Source: Lachnospiraceae bacterium
GTDB taxonomy: Bacteria > Bacillota > Clostridia > Lachnospirales > Lachnospiraceae
DNA: 57,493 nucleotides
NCBI GenBank assembly: GCA_021202635.1
Contig: JAJQCQ010000075.1
Location: forward strand, 1 to 57,493
Direction: 5' to 3'
Under the pieces are notes generated by a model. The model ran no database searches and was not told where the DNA came from. It was given only the letters and a program-made list of their open reading frames with translations. The number at the start of each line of letters is the position of its first letter. Within the stretch, counting starts at the first letter, position 1. Both the position numbers and the translations under genes were made by a program. This document shows, piece after piece, positions 1 to 9,000 of this stretch.

Positions 1-35
1 ATTGAAGTACAGTGATATCATACACCTGTTTATGA

Positions 36-64
36 CATATGTCAAGAATTATTATTGACATATG
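36..64. repeat. Inverted repeat at the 3' end of the S-component gene
   Basis: Arms CATATGTCAA (36-45) and TTGACATATG (55-64) are exact inverted repeats separated by 9 bases that include the stop codon of the preceding minus-strand gene. There is no T-run, so it is a poor intrinsic terminator. The left arm lies inside the smaller palindrome TGACATATGTCA (33-44). It could be an operator for a gene outside the window or a 3' stem. Its role is unknown. Confidence 0.5.
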
Positions 65-612
65 TTATTAATTGAAGGTATTTTTTTGAAGGGAATGATT
101 TTGGCCCTGTTTAAGGAAACCATGATGGCGGGTACTAATATCAGCTGCAGAATGATACCGGGGATTGCGTTCAGCAGTGCTCCGCTAAGGAACAGTTCCC
201 AGGTGAACGTTCCGCCACCGATGCCCAGAAGAAGTACACGCGCGGCGCCCCATACCAGCCGTCCCGCGACCATCGCTGTCAACAGGCAGCGGTACAGTGC
301 TTTTACACATTGCCAGCGGGAATGTTCATAGAGATAACCGATTACAAGTCCATAGGTGGCAAGTTCAAATGCCATGGCAATCCCGCCGGGGAAAAGAACC
401 GGTACTCCAAACAGGAAGCTCCTGGCCAATGGCAGGAAAAAGCCAACGATCAGCCCGTATTGCCATCCGGCGATCAGTCCGCAGAGCAGGACAGGAAAAT
501 GCATGGGGCAAAGCATCTTGCCGATTGCCGGAATCTGACCGGTGAAAAATGGCAGTATGAGACCAATGGAAAAAAACAAAGCGGATACAGTCAGTTTGTT
601 TGTCTTATTCAT
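52..612 (-). CDS. ECF transporter S component, membrane substrate-binding subunit
   Basis: A 186-residue, very hydrophobic protein with about five or six membrane segments and the layout of ECF S components (QueT/PanT-like size). Start ATG 612 is chosen because AAAGGAC lies just upstream; the frame stays open to 672 without a better site. It lies about 100 bases downstream of the larC2-like gene on the same strand, so the two are probably co-transcribed. No ATPase or T subunit is in the window, so it would have to use a shared ECF module. It lacks the N-terminal signature of CbiM/LarMN nickel S components that I would expect. An N-terminal stretch with two Cys, a His and two Met (MLCPMHFPVLLC) is notable. 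The substrate is unknown. Confidence 0.7.
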   Translation of the reverse strand: MNKTNKLTVSALFFSIGLILPFFTGQIPAIGKMLCPMHFPVLLCGLIAGWQYGLIVGFFLPLARSFLFGVPVLFPGGIAMAFELATYGLVIGYLYEHSRWQCVKALYRCLLTAMVAGRLVWGAARVLLLGIGGGTFTWELFLSGALLNAIPGIILQLILVPAIMVSLNRAKIIPFKKIPSINNICQ

Positions 613-715
613 AAAAAAGTCCTTTCGTTCTGATGATGTGAAAGAGCTGATGCTATGCAGGGCACGAAACAAGTACTGCTGGTGAGCAGGAGTAGATGCG
701 TCTGCTATAAAAATG

Positions 716-1240
716 TTATAGATGGATTTCTGGTATTTCGTTATTCTCTTCGAGGTCTTCCAATAGGAAGGCCTGTGTAAGAATCGATTGCAGCTTTCGG
801 ATACTGATTCGTTTCTGATAGTTCAAAAGCTCTTTCTGTAAGGCTGCGCAGCTGTCGTACTCAGGCCGGATTCCCTGACGGTCATCCGCGATTTGCTTTC
901 CACGGATAGGAAAATCAAATGCTATGTCGTCAGAGATTCGGATGCGTATGGTTTTTGCAAGGCAGGATACATCAGTATGGCGATGACAGGTATCAATCCG
1001 GTGCCAGCCGGAAGAACCACATTCCATTACAATAATATCTTCCATTGCTTCCGTCACAGAGGCTGGAGCGTCAATCAGAATGACATGGCCGGGGCGGTTC
1101 TTCTTCGTGATTGTACTGAATACCTGGACATTTTTTGCCCCTGCCTGATAAAAAGATTCAATTACGTCTCCAATGATTTCACCGCTCAGGTGGTCGATCT
1201 GTACAAGAAATAGCTGTCCCGGTTTATTGTAAATCTTCAT
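716..1240 (-). CDS. Stand-alone LarC2-like domain (nickel insertion for the LarA cofactor)
   Basis: A 174-residue protein resembling the C-terminal half of LarC, the CTP-dependent cyclometallase that inserts nickel into the pincer cofactor of lactate racemase. Family-like features are an N-terminal segment of the form IDHLSGEIIGDVIE with AGAKNVQVF, then KKNRPGHVILI, and RPEYDSC near residue 130, the counterpart of the KPEYEDC-type motif. Full LarC is about 400 residues, and the LarC1 half is absent here. Of the starts GTG 1258, ATG 1249 and ATG 1240, the last has AAAGGG at good spacing. It follows the GntP gene on the minus strand. A complete LarA lies in the divergent operon, which fits a dedicated maturation role. 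LarB, LarE and LarC1 would have to be encoded elsewhere. Confidence 0.7.
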   Translation of the reverse strand: MKIYNKPGQLFLVQIDHLSGEIIGDVIESFYQAGAKNVQVFSTITKKNRPGHVILIDAPASVTEAMEDIIVMECGSSGWHRIDTCHRHTDVSCLAKTIRIRISDDIAFDFPIRGKQIADDRQGIRPEYDSCAALQKELLNYQKRISIRKLQSILTQAFLLEDLEENNEIPEIHL

Positions 1241-1321
1241 AAGAAACATCCCTTTCACCTTGAATGGTTTTCCTTTTTAAGCTAATCTGCATTTCGATGC
1301 TTTTTTAACGGCTGCTTAAAG

Positions 1322-2647
1322 CTACACAAATATATTTAAAATACAGGTTGCGATAATACCAGTTACGCCCATGATGACGGAGGTCAGTGTGATCAGCCAG
1401 TACCCTTTTTTCAGGTCATATCCGCAAAGCTTTGATACACACCAAAAATAGGAGGAGTTTGCCTGGCAGAAGGTGAATCCGCCGGCGGCGACTGCCATCA
1501 CAACAATTTCCGGCGAAAGACCAAGGGTAGCCAGAAGTGGCGCCATGATGCCGCTCGTCGTAGTCATTGAAACCGTGGTGGATCCCATAGCAATGGTAAG
1601 AAACGTGGACATGATGTAGGGAACCAGGATGGGCGGAAGACCGCTTGCCGAGATCAGGTCGGTCAGGGTGGTTCCGATGGAGGTGAGCTGAAGCACCTTT
1701 CCAAAAGAACCGGCAGCTGCCGTGATCAGAATGATTTCCGCGGCTCCCTGGAGGGCAGTGCTGATCCAGGTGTTTGTAACGGTTTCATTTATTTTTGTAG
1801 GAAGCAGGAAACAGAGTCCGGCGCCAAACATTAACGCGATGTAGGGCTGCCCCAGAAAATAGATAATCTGCTGCACAGAAGAACCCTCTTCATCCCCAAA
1901 GAAAGAATTGCAGACAATCAGAATGATCGGGATGACGATGGGCAGGAAAGAACGGAAGGTAGACGGAGCGTGTTCCACAACTGTCTTGAATTCCTCTTCG
2001 TGTTTTTCATCAACGACATTTTCTTCCGCAATTTCCGGATATTTGCCACGTACAAAGCGGGAATTGGCCCAGATGGAGGCGACAATGACAATCGGGATAG
2101 CGACAATAATGCCATAGAGCATCACTTTTCCAAGGTCTGCGTCCAGAAGGGCAGCCGCGGCCACAGGTCCAGGTGTGGGCGGAATAAAAGAATGAGTAGT
2201 CAGAAGGCCAGCCATCAATGCTACGCACAGAGTCGAGTAAGCGATTTTGCCACGTCGTGAAATTCCCTTGATCACCGGGTTCAGGATGACAAAACCGGAA
2301 TCGCAGAAGACCGGGATGGATACCAGCGCTCCTGTCAGTGATACTGCGTATGTTGAGTGTTTAATACCGATTATTTTCAGGATGGCATCAGAGATGCGCT
2401 GTGCGCCTCCGGTAAGTTCGAGAAACTGTCCGATGATAATGCCGCAGGCAATTACGATGCCGATGCTTTGCATCGTTGAACCGAAGCCACTGGCAATCGC
2501 AGTGGCTACTTCAGGAAGAGAAGTACCAGAAAGTACGCCGAAAAATACTGCCGTGGTGAGCAGCGAAAGGAAAGCGTGAAGCTTACATTTCGCTATCAGA
2601 AAAATTAACAGTGCAATAGACACAAAAAACAGCAAGACTAATAACAT
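1322..2647 (-). CDS. GntP-family gluconate/2-hydroxyacid:H+ symporter
   Basis: A 441-residue polytopic permease with about 12 membrane segments. GntP features include the N-terminal LLTTAVFFGVLSG region, the Gly-rich IVIACGIIIGQFLELTGGA, SIPVFCDSGFVILNPVI and HSFIPPTPGPVAAA. The family imports sugar acids such as gluconate and some other hydroxyacids by proton symport. RBS AAAGGGGA precedes ATG 2647. It is first in a minus-strand unit with larC2 and the ECF S gene, and has a consensus promoter overlain by the GntR-type site. This makes it the likely importer of the substrate handled by the divergent LarA operon. Confidence 0.88.
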   Translation of the reverse strand: MLLVLLFFVSIALLIFLIAKCKLHAFLSLLTTAVFFGVLSGTSLPEVATAIASGFGSTMQSIGIVIACGIIIGQFLELTGGAQRISDAILKIIGIKHSTYAVSLTGALVSIPVFCDSGFVILNPVIKGISRRGKIAYSTLCVALMAGLLTTHSFIPPTPGPVAAAALLDADLGKVMLYGIIVAIPIVIVASIWANSRFVRGKYPEIAEENVVDEKHEEEFKTVVEHAPSTFRSFLPIVIPIILIVCNSFFGDEEGSSVQQIIYFLGQPYIALMFGAGLCFLLPTKINETVTNTWISTALQGAAEIILITAAAGSFGKVLQLTSIGTTLTDLISASGLPPILVPYIMSTFLTIAMGSTTVSMTTTSGIMAPLLATLGLSPEIVVMAVAAGGFTFCQANSSYFWCVSKLCGYDLKKGYWLITLTSVIMGVTGIIATCILNIFV

Positions 2648-2698
2648 AAGAAGTCCCCTTTCTATGATAGGTATGTTGGTTGCCTGTTTCTTGTGTGG

Positions 2699-2745
2699 TG
2701 TATGATGTATACTTTATATTATAAACAAATCATTAATAATGTCAA
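2699..2745 (-). promoter_or_regulatory. gntP promoter with GTATAC operator
   Basis: On the minus strand, TTGACA (2745-2740) and TATAAT (2723-2718) are separated by 16 bases. Directly downstream of the -10 lies GTATACATCATACA (2712-2699). The same GTATAC core occupies the same place in the gntR and larA promoters, consistent with repression by the GntR protein. The assignment to GntR is inference. Confidence 0.75.
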
Positions 2746-2780
2746 GAGAAAATAAAAAATATCCTGACAGAGAAGTTGCA

Positions 2781-3455
2781 TTATTCCTCGAGTTCCTTTT
2801 TTTCCAGATATATCATAATCTGCTCTTTTGCCAATTCCAGATGCGCCTGGTTGATTTTGATGGCTTCCTGGGTTTGCCCGGAAAGAATGTTATTTACGAT
2901 TTCCTCGTGCTCTGTCATAGATGCTTCGTAGCGGCTGCTATCTGTGAGAGAATAGGAGCGGAACTGCTGGATCATGATATGGACCCGCTCGTATACAATT
3001 CCAAGGAAATCATTTCCGCTTAGCTGAATGATTTTTTCATGGAGTGCTGTATCCGCATCTGTGTAAAGGGAAAGATCGTTTTGCCTGTACGTTTTCTCCA
3101 GGGTTTGCAGGCAGCTTGTCAGTTCTTGTTTAATGCTTTCTCCGTCTGTCGACAGATGTTCGACGACTTTTTGAATGGCATAGCTTTCAAGCATGACGCG
3201 CAGGTCAAAGATTTCCTCGATATCTTTTGGAGTGAATTTTCTTACAAAAATGCCCTTGTTTGGAATTTCTGTAACCAGGCCATCCGCTGCCAGCTGCTTT
3301 AAAGCTTCCCTGACCGGGCTGCGGCTGACGGAAAACTGTTCTGCGAGCTCTTTTTCCTGCAGCCATTGTCCTGGTTTATAATCTCCGTCGCAGATTGCCT
3401 GCTTTAATTGTTCATATACCTGTCCGCGGATTGTATTTATGATTTTCGGCTTCAT
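2781..3455 (-). CDS. GntR-family (FadR/FCD subfamily) transcriptional regulator
   Basis: A 224-residue regulator. The N-terminal winged helix (residues about 8-70) has the GntR pattern VYEQLKQAICDGDYKPGQ, then ELAEQFSVSRSPVREALKQL, and GLVTEIPNKGIFVR in the wing. The C-terminal alpha-helical FCD effector domain (about 80-215) carries metal-type residues such as D-x-x-LH (ADTALHEKI) and TEHEEIVNNIL. Start ATG 3455 has a full AGGAGGAC site, and the open frame extends to 3533 without support. It sits between the gntP and larA units, and both promoters and its own contain the same site. It is therefore probably an autoregulated repressor induced by the pathway substrate. Confidence 0.9.
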   Translation of the reverse strand: MKPKIINTIRGQVYEQLKQAICDGDYKPGQWLQEKELAEQFSVSRSPVREALKQLAADGLVTEIPNKGIFVRKFTPKDIEEIFDLRVMLESYAIQKVVEHLSTDGESIKQELTSCLQTLEKTYRQNDLSLYTDADTALHEKIIQLSGNDFLGIVYERVHIMIQQFRSYSLTDSSRYEASMTEHEEIVNNILSGQTQEAIKINQAHLELAKEQIMIYLEKKELEE

Positions 3456-3633
3456 GATGTCCTCCTCATATTCTGCATTTTGAGCCTGCTCTGAATTGTA
3501 TCGATGTTCTTTGTTTCTTCTTTTTGTTCTCATTCACAATCCGGATCACATTTGCTATGAAAACTTAGGAAAACGTGGGGATTGCGATTTTTGTCTGATT
3601 TTATGGCAGCGATGCAGTAGTGTTTTAATTAAC

Positions 3634-3690
3634 GATGTATTGTGTATACATTACACATGAGAATTTTAGCAGATTTCAGCGAATAGTCAA
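3634..3690 (-). promoter_or_regulatory. gntR promoter with GTATAC operator
   Basis: On the minus strand, TTGACT (3690-3685) and TAAAAT (3668-3663) are spaced by 16 bases. Just downstream is TGTGTAATGTATACACAATA, a partly palindromic copy of the GTATAC site. The long leader of about 180 bases to the start codon at 3455 holds no other recognised signal. Confidence 0.65.
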
Positions 3691-3719
3691 ATAAAAATTG
3701 AAAAATTGATAAAAAAAGA

Positions 3720-3787
3720 TTGACAAACAGGTAAAAATACCCTATATTCATGGTGCGTGGTGTATGATGAATGATGTATACATAATG
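3720..3787 (+). promoter_or_regulatory. larA operon promoter with GTATAC operator
   Basis: TTGACA (3720-3725) and TATATT (3743-3748) have 17-base spacing. Downstream lies TGTATGATGAATGATGTATA (3761-3780) followed by CATAATG, containing the palindrome ATGTATACAT. The site lies between the -10 and the ribosome binding site GGAGGGAG, so a bound repressor would block initiation or early elongation. The word ATGATGTATAC is shared exactly with the gntP promoter. Confidence 0.75.
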
Positions 3788-3813
3788 ACAATTAAAAAAG
3801 GAGGGAGAGCTTT

Positions 3814-5094
3814 ATGAAGACCATTTCTATTCCTTATTACAAGGGGCATATGGATCTTCACGTTTCTGAGGAGAACCTGAAGGCTGTGATTACGGCACAG
3901 GGAGATTCTTACGATCCGGGCAAAGGCGAGGAGGAACTGGTGCGTGATGCCTTACGCAATCCGATCGGATCCCCGACACTTCGGGAGCTGTCCAGAGGAA
4001 AACAGAAGGTGACTCTGGTTACCAGCGACCATACCCGCGCGGTTCCGAGTAAGCTGACGCTACCGATTCTTCTGGAAGAGATCCGGGAAGGGAATCCTGA
4101 CGCGGAGATTACGATTCTTGTGGCGACTGGGCTTCACCGTGAGACGACAGAGACGGAGATGCGGTCTATGTTTGGCGACCAGATCGTAGACCATGAACGG
4201 ATTGCGGTTAATCATGCGTTTGAACCGTCTGAGTTTGTCTTTATGGGAATGCTTCCTTCAGGTGCGGAGTTCCATGTCAATAAGCTGGCCGTGGAATGCG
4301 ACCTGCTGGTTACGGAGGGATTTATCGAGCCACATTTCTTCGCTGGCTTTTCCGGCGGCAGAAAGAGCATTCTTCCTGGTATCTGTAATGCGGCGACTGT
4401 GAATGAGAATCATTCTTACAAGGCGATTGCCAGCCCCTGGTCTGTGGGCGGGGTGCTGGATAAGAATCCCATTCATCTGGATATGATCACGGCTGCGAGA
4501 CGGGTTAATGTGCAGTTTATCCTGAATGTGGCGCAGAACAGTGAGAAGAAAGTGATTGGAGCATTTGCCGGAGATCTGGAGGCGGCACATGAGAAGGGCG
4601 TTGCTTTTGTGCGTGAGCTTGCCCAGTGTCCTCCGATCACGGGAGATATTGTAGTTACGTCGAATGGCGGTTATCCGCTGGATCAGAATCTGTATCAGAC
4701 ACCGAAGGCAGTTGCCACTGCGGAAGCCTGTGCCGGTGAGGACGGGGTAATTATCATGACGGCGTCCTGCTGTGAAGGTATGGGCGGCAAGTTTTTCGAG
4801 AAGCTGATTGTCATGGGAACGGTAGATGAGATTGACGCCTACCTGGCTTCTATTCCGCCGAAGGAAACAATCAGTGAGCAGTGGTGTGCGCAGATATATG
4901 CGAGAATATTAAAGAAGCATACAGTAATTCTGGTGACAACTTATTTAAATAAGGAAGAAGTTGAGAAGGCAAATATGCTTCATGCGTCCACCCTGGATGA
5001 GGCGCTTGAGATGGCATATGAAATAAAAGGACGGGACGCGGAGGTTGTAGTGATACCGGATGGTGTTTCCGTGCTGGCTGTGAAACCGGAATGA
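3814..5094 (+). CDS. larA: LarA-family nickel-pincer 2-hydroxyacid racemase/epimerase
   Basis: A 426-residue LarA homologue, the usual family length. Catalytic positions known from Lactiplantibacillus plantarum LarA fall on the same numbers here: D72 and R75 in SDHTRAVP, H108 in TGLHR, H174 in IEPHFFAG, K184 (covalent attachment of the pincer cofactor) in GGRKSILPG, H200 in NENH, and Q295 and K298 in YQTPK. It should therefore bind the Ni pincer nucleotide and interconvert the two configurations of an alpha-hydroxyacid by hydride transfer. LarA homologues act on lactate, malate, longer hydroxyacids or gluconate, and the sequence alone does not give the substrate. It is the first gene of the plus-strand operon, with RBS AAGGAGGGAG. 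Confidence 0.92.
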   Translation: MKTISIPYYKGHMDLHVSEENLKAVITAQGDSYDPGKGEEELVRDALRNPIGSPTLRELSRGKQKVTLVTSDHTRAVPSKLTLPILLEEIREGNPDAEITILVATGLHRETTETEMRSMFGDQIVDHERIAVNHAFEPSEFVFMGMLPSGAEFHVNKLAVECDLLVTEGFIEPHFFAGFSGGRKSILPGICNAATVNENHSYKAIASPWSVGGVLDKNPIHLDMITAARRVNVQFILNVAQNSEKKVIGAFAGDLEAAHEKGVAFVRELAQCPPITGDIVVTSNGGYPLDQNLYQTPKAVATAEACAGEDGVIIMTASCCEGMGGKFFEKLIVMGTVDEIDAYLASIPPKETISEQWCAQIYARILKKHTVILVTTYLNKEEVEKANMLHASTLDEALEMAYEIKGRDAEVVVIPDGVSVLAVKPE

Positions 5095-5193
5095 TCTGAA
5101 GCTGTAAGTGTGGCTGAGAATTGTGAAACAGGGAATGGTGTACGAGCCTGTAAATTTCAGCATCGTTTTACAGGAAAGGAGGAGAAAAAACAT

Positions 5194-5508
5194 ATGGAAG
5201 CTTTAAAGCTGGCGTTAAAAGTAGACGATAAAGATAATGTAGCGACGATCTTTGCCAATGATATTACGGATGGCACGGAAGTGGAGATTCGGGATAAAAA
5301 GGGACAGACGGAAAAAGTCTGTGTCAAAGGCGATGTTCCCTATGGACACAAAATTGCTGTCTGTGATATTTTCGCGGGCGAACCGATCTACAAGTATGGA
5401 GAGAGCATCGGAGCTGCCAGTGCGGACATCAGCAAAGGAGAATATGTACATATCCATAATATGGTCGCGATGCGTGGCCACGGAGATTTAAAGGGGGGAG
5501 AGGCATGA
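5194..5508 (+). CDS. SAF-domain small subunit of a UxaA/SuyAB-type hydro-lyase
   Basis: A 104-residue SAF-domain protein: VATIFANDITDGTEVEI, then GDVPYGHKIAV and GEPIYKYGESIGAAS. It matches the N-terminal part of altronate/galactarate dehydratases and the small subunit SuyA of sulfolactate sulfo-lyase. Start ATG 5194 has AAAGGAGGAG. Its stop overlaps the start of the large subunit by 4 bases (ATGA), implying translational coupling and a two-subunit enzyme. Substrate candidates are sugar acids or C3 sulfonates. Confidence 0.85.
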   Translation: MEALKLALKVDDKDNVATIFANDITDGTEVEIRDKKGQTEKVCVKGDVPYGHKIAVCDIFAGEPIYKYGESIGAASADISKGEYVHIHNMVAMRGHGDLKGGEA

Positions 5509-6686
5509 GCAGTATTACGTTTCAGGGCTATGTTCGCCCGAATGGCAAAGTGGGAAGCAGAAATCTTGTAGCTGTGATTCCAAGTGTGATCTGCGCGACG
5601 GATGTGGCGCAGGGCATTTGCCGGGCGGTGCAGGGCACGGTTGGATTCTTTCATCATCAGGGATGCTGTCAGCTGCCAGTGGATTTGAAGCGTGTGACCG
5701 ATACGCTGATCGGTTTGGGGTGCAGTCCGAATGTGGGGGCTGCTCTGGTGGTTTCTCTGGGGTGTGAAGGAACGGATACGGAGCGCCTGGTAAACGAAAT
5801 CGCCGCAACCGGAAAGCCGGTAGAGGTACTGCGGATTCAGGAGCTGGGCGGCATGAGCCGTGCGATTCAGGTGGGTACGGACCTGGCGCAGAAGCTGGCG
5901 ATGGAGATTTCCGGCCAGCAGCGGGAGACGGTGGACATCTCACAGGTGGTTATGGCGATTAAGTGCGGCGCATCGGATACAACCAGCGGTATGGCTTCTA
6001 ACTGTGTGATCGGGTATGTGGCGGATAAGCTGGTAGACCTTGGAGCTACGGTTGTATTTGGCGAGACGACGGAATTTTTGGGTGGAGAGCATATTCTGGC
6101 CCGCAGAGCGGTCGGCGGTGAGGATGGGCCTGTCGGCAGGAAAATTTATGAGATCGTAGACCGGATGGAGAAACGTGCCGCAGCGATCGGCGAAGATATG
6201 CGAGGCGGTCAGCCTACACCTGGTAACATCGCTGGCGGGCTTTCCAGCATTGAAGAGAAGAACCTTGGCGCGATTGTAAAAAGCGGCCATCGTCCGATTC
6301 AGGGCGTGCTGGAATATCCGCAGATGGTTACAACGGAGAAAGGACTCTGGATCAAGGACGCGCCCGGTCGGGAACCGGAAATTCTGACCGGTATGGCAGC
6401 TACTGGCGCGCAGTTTATGCTGTTTTCCACAGGACGGGGTGCTCCGCAGGGCTTCCCAAGCATGCCGGTGATCAAGGTCTGCGGGAATCCAAATACATAT
6501 GCGAGAATGCAGCATGACATGGATCTGAATGCAGGTGTGATTATTGAAGGCAGGAAAAGCATTGATGAGGTAGGCGAAGAAGCGTTCGCGCTTCTGCTTC
6601 AGGTTCTGAACGGGCGTATGACGAAAAATGAGGCGATTCACTATATAAGTACGATGGATATTTATTGTATTGGACCGGTCATCTGA
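5505..6686 (+). CDS. UxaA/SuyB-family hydro-lyase, catalytic subunit
   Basis: A 393-residue catalytic subunit. It starts with the family pattern GYVRPNGKVGSRN and then has FFHHQGCCQ, VSLGCEGTD, AIKCGASDTTSG and KVCGNPNT; the conserved Cys residues are candidate iron-sulfur ligands. Altronate and galactarate dehydratases and sulfolactate sulfo-lyase SuyB share this fold, and the split small-plus-large layout occurs in both groups. Next to LarA and a sugar-acid permease, dehydration of a hydroxyacid is likely. Elimination of another beta substituent such as sulfite cannot be excluded. Confidence 0.85.
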   Translation: MSSITFQGYVRPNGKVGSRNLVAVIPSVICATDVAQGICRAVQGTVGFFHHQGCCQLPVDLKRVTDTLIGLGCSPNVGAALVVSLGCEGTDTERLVNEIAATGKPVEVLRIQELGGMSRAIQVGTDLAQKLAMEISGQQRETVDISQVVMAIKCGASDTTSGMASNCVIGYVADKLVDLGATVVFGETTEFLGGEHILARRAVGGEDGPVGRKIYEIVDRMEKRAAAIGEDMRGGQPTPGNIAGGLSSIEEKNLGAIVKSGHRPIQGVLEYPQMVTTEKGLWIKDAPGREPEILTGMAATGAQFMLFSTGRGAPQGFPSMPVIKVCGNPNTYARMQHDMDLNAGVIIEGRKSIDEVGEEAFALLLQVLNGRMTKNEAIHYISTMDIYCIGPVI

Positions 6687-6702
6687 TAACACAAGAGATT
6701 TT

Positions 6703-6737
6703 GGAGCGCTGAACATCCAGTGGATGTTCGTTAAGCG
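6703..6737. repeat. Intergenic hairpin between the hydro-lyase and the unknown gene
   Basis: GAACATCC (6711-6718) and GGATGTTC (6722-6729) form a perfect 8-bp stem with a 3-base loop, and GCGCT/AGCGC pair outside it. There is no T-run. It lies in a 132-base spacer inside the operon, so it may shape mRNA stability or be a REP-like element. No second copy is in the window. Confidence 0.55.
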
Positions 6738-6818
6738 CCGATCGTAGCAAAGCGAAGATGCGAAGCACGGAGAAATCCGCAGGATTACCTGAACATAAAT
6801 AAAACGAAGGAGGTAAAC

Positions 6819-8605
6819 ATGAAACAGCAGGAATTGAGTACGGTAATGGCGGCTGTAGAGGCTGCGGCTCTGAATGATGTGGTGAATTTGACAAGTGACC
6901 GCATTGAGGCACTTGCCGGCGGCCATGGAATGGTCAATATGGCCTTGTTTTCTGTGGCGGATGTGATTGTAGAGGAGCTTCAGAAAGGACAGACCCTGGA
7001 GGTAAAATTTGCCAATGCCAGGAAGCTTCCCGTGGATGAGATCATGAAAAAAGCCATTGACGCGGCGAAAGCAGCAGGGGCGGATGGCGCGAATGCGGCA
7101 TTGATTGTGGCCGGTATGATGTACCTGGCAGGCTCGGCCGCACAGGTGGGTGTTCCGGCAGGAAACCGTAAGCTGGGGGGGCTACTGCCAGAATGCTTGC
7201 CGGTGTGGACCGCAGCGGGGTGAGCGCAATTCCGACAACGAAAATGAACAGCAAGGTTTCCGCATTTCCGGCTGTAGCAGCTGTCTATGACGCCATCTGC
7301 AAGGGAGAACTTTGTTCCGTGGATGGCCGGGACATCCCTCCTTTTGTAGGCGGCGCGATTTACGGGCATAGTGCATTGGGTGAAGACTATATCTGGCCAG
7401 AGCTGGCGAAAAAGGGTGCGCAGGTCGGCACACAGGCGATGCTGGATGCGATGGCGGGCATTGGCATCGGCGGCAGTAAGTTCCAGGCAGCCATTCTGGG
7501 AGCAGCGGCGATTCTGGAGATCATCCATCCGGATGCGGAGGTGCCGGAGGAATGCGGCACCTATGGAAGAACCAGCTCAGTTTATCTGGTAGGGAAAGCA
7601 GCGGCAGAGACAGCAGGACTTCCGGAAAAGCTTCATATGAGAATTACCGGTGAGGAATACGATACAGCCCATGTGGTCGGAGATGTCGGACTGATTTTGA
7701 AGGACATTGGCGGGCCTTCCGTCATCGGAATGATGGGATTTGCGGAAATTTTTGCATGTTTTCAGGAGCGCGTTTTCGGCGGCTCCGGAGGAGCACACAA
7801 TCCGCCTCTTGGTCATATGACCGGCTATACCATGTGTGCAGTGAAGGCGATTCAGGCAGGAATGACACCGGAAGAAATCGGGAAAGCGATTGTTGAGGAT
7901 CGGTGCTCGGATGTGGTGAATCCATTCCCGGCTCCGTTCAGCATTTATGCGGTAGCAAAAAAGGCTTCCGAGCTGCACAACGGACCGGTGACGAAGCTGC
8001 TTGTGGAGGCAACGCTTCCGTCTGTGACAAAGCTGATCAGCGACCGCGTAAAGGCAACGTATGAGGGATTGAATAACGGCAGGACACTGGCGGAGATCGT
8101 GAAGGAGATGGATGACCAGAGAGTGCATGATACCGAGGTTTACGGTGCAAAGTACTGGAAAAAGCTGGCGAACCGTGATGTGACTGTGAAGTTCCTGAAA
8201 ATTGAGAATGCGGCCAGAAGAAATGCGAAGCTGGTGAAAAAATACCTGGCATTCGATCCGCTGATTACCGTGGAAGTGACCGAAGGGGACAGGCATGTGG
8301 TGCTGGAACATTTTACGGATCAGGTTATCCCTGCAGTCTGCATGAAAAAAGATACGGAAAATGCGTGGGCGGTGACGATTGCGGCTCCGCTTACTTCCGA
8401 ACTGGTACTCTCCGGAAATATGATCCTGAATGTCGTGATTCCGTCTGCAACGGCAGTGGTTATGGGTTACGCGTCGAATGAGGACGCATCGGCGGAGGCT
8501 GAAGCGGCAGCTTACATTACGGCGGGTATTCCGGGACCAAAGATGGCGGCGCGCAGAGTCGGAAAGCTGGCTCTCCGGATTTGTGATGCGCTTGAGATGG
8601 TTTGA
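6819..8605 (+). pseudogene. Unrecognised conserved-looking enzyme, split by a one-base frameshift
   Basis: Two frames, 6819-7223 and 7193-8605, overlap at GTAAGCTGGGGGGGCTAC. Reading one extra G in the G7 run (7175-7181) joins GNRKLGG to ATARMLAGVDRSGVSAIP and gives a continuous protein of about 595 residues; a -1 slip on the run would do the same. The N-terminal part is Ala/Gly-rich with GGHGMVNMALF. The main part has PPFVGGAIYGHSALGED, GIGIGGSKFQAAILG, VFGGSGGAHNPPLGH and seven scattered Cys, and it ends in AGIPGPKMAARRVGKLALRI. I do not recognise the family. Its place between a hydro-lyase and a glutaredoxin-like gene suggests a step in the same pathway. RBS GAAGGAGG precedes ATG 6819. The call as one broken gene is firm; whether the break is biological or a sequencing slip is open. 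Confidence 0.72.
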
Positions 8606-8690
8606 AGGAAGTCTTTTAAGACCGTAGTAAGGAATATGTCCGTTGAAAAAGATACCTGAAGAAATATAAGGGAAAGGAGGACTTTTCAGC

Positions 8691-8957
8691 ATGAAAGTGA
8701 TATTGTACGGAAGCCATCTGTGCCAGGATACTCTGTATGACTTGATGAAAGTAAAAGAAGCAGGGATTAGGCCGGTATTTGAGAATATTTCTGTGAATTT
8801 TGAAGCGATGAAAGCGTTTATGAAGATTCGGGAGACAGACCCATTGCTGGCGCCGCTGAAAGAACAGAATCGATTGGGCATCCCGCTTTTTGAATTCGAA
8901 GATGGAAGCCGGACGCTGGATTGGAAGGAAGTTGTGCAAAAAGCAGAAAACGTGTGA
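8691..8957 (+). CDS. Glutaredoxin-related small protein with a CxxD site
   Basis: An 88-residue thioredoxin-fold protein. It begins KVILYGSHLCQDTLY, where a glutaredoxin would have CxxC, so the second cysteine is Asp. A cis-Pro-like segment GIPLFEFEDG follows near residue 65. A single-Cys redox protein could bind glutathione, a persulfide or a metal cluster, or could serve the neighbouring enzymes. RBS AAAGGAGG at 8673-8680 is 10 bases upstream. The next gene starts 43 bases after the stop. Confidence 0.75.
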   Translation: MKVILYGSHLCQDTLYDLMKVKEAGIRPVFENISVNFEAMKAFMKIRETDPLLAPLKEQNRLGIPLFEFEDGSRTLDWKEVVQKAENV

Positions 8958-9000
8958 TTTGTGTGTAAAGAGTGTGCGTGAGACTATAAAGGAGAAAAAA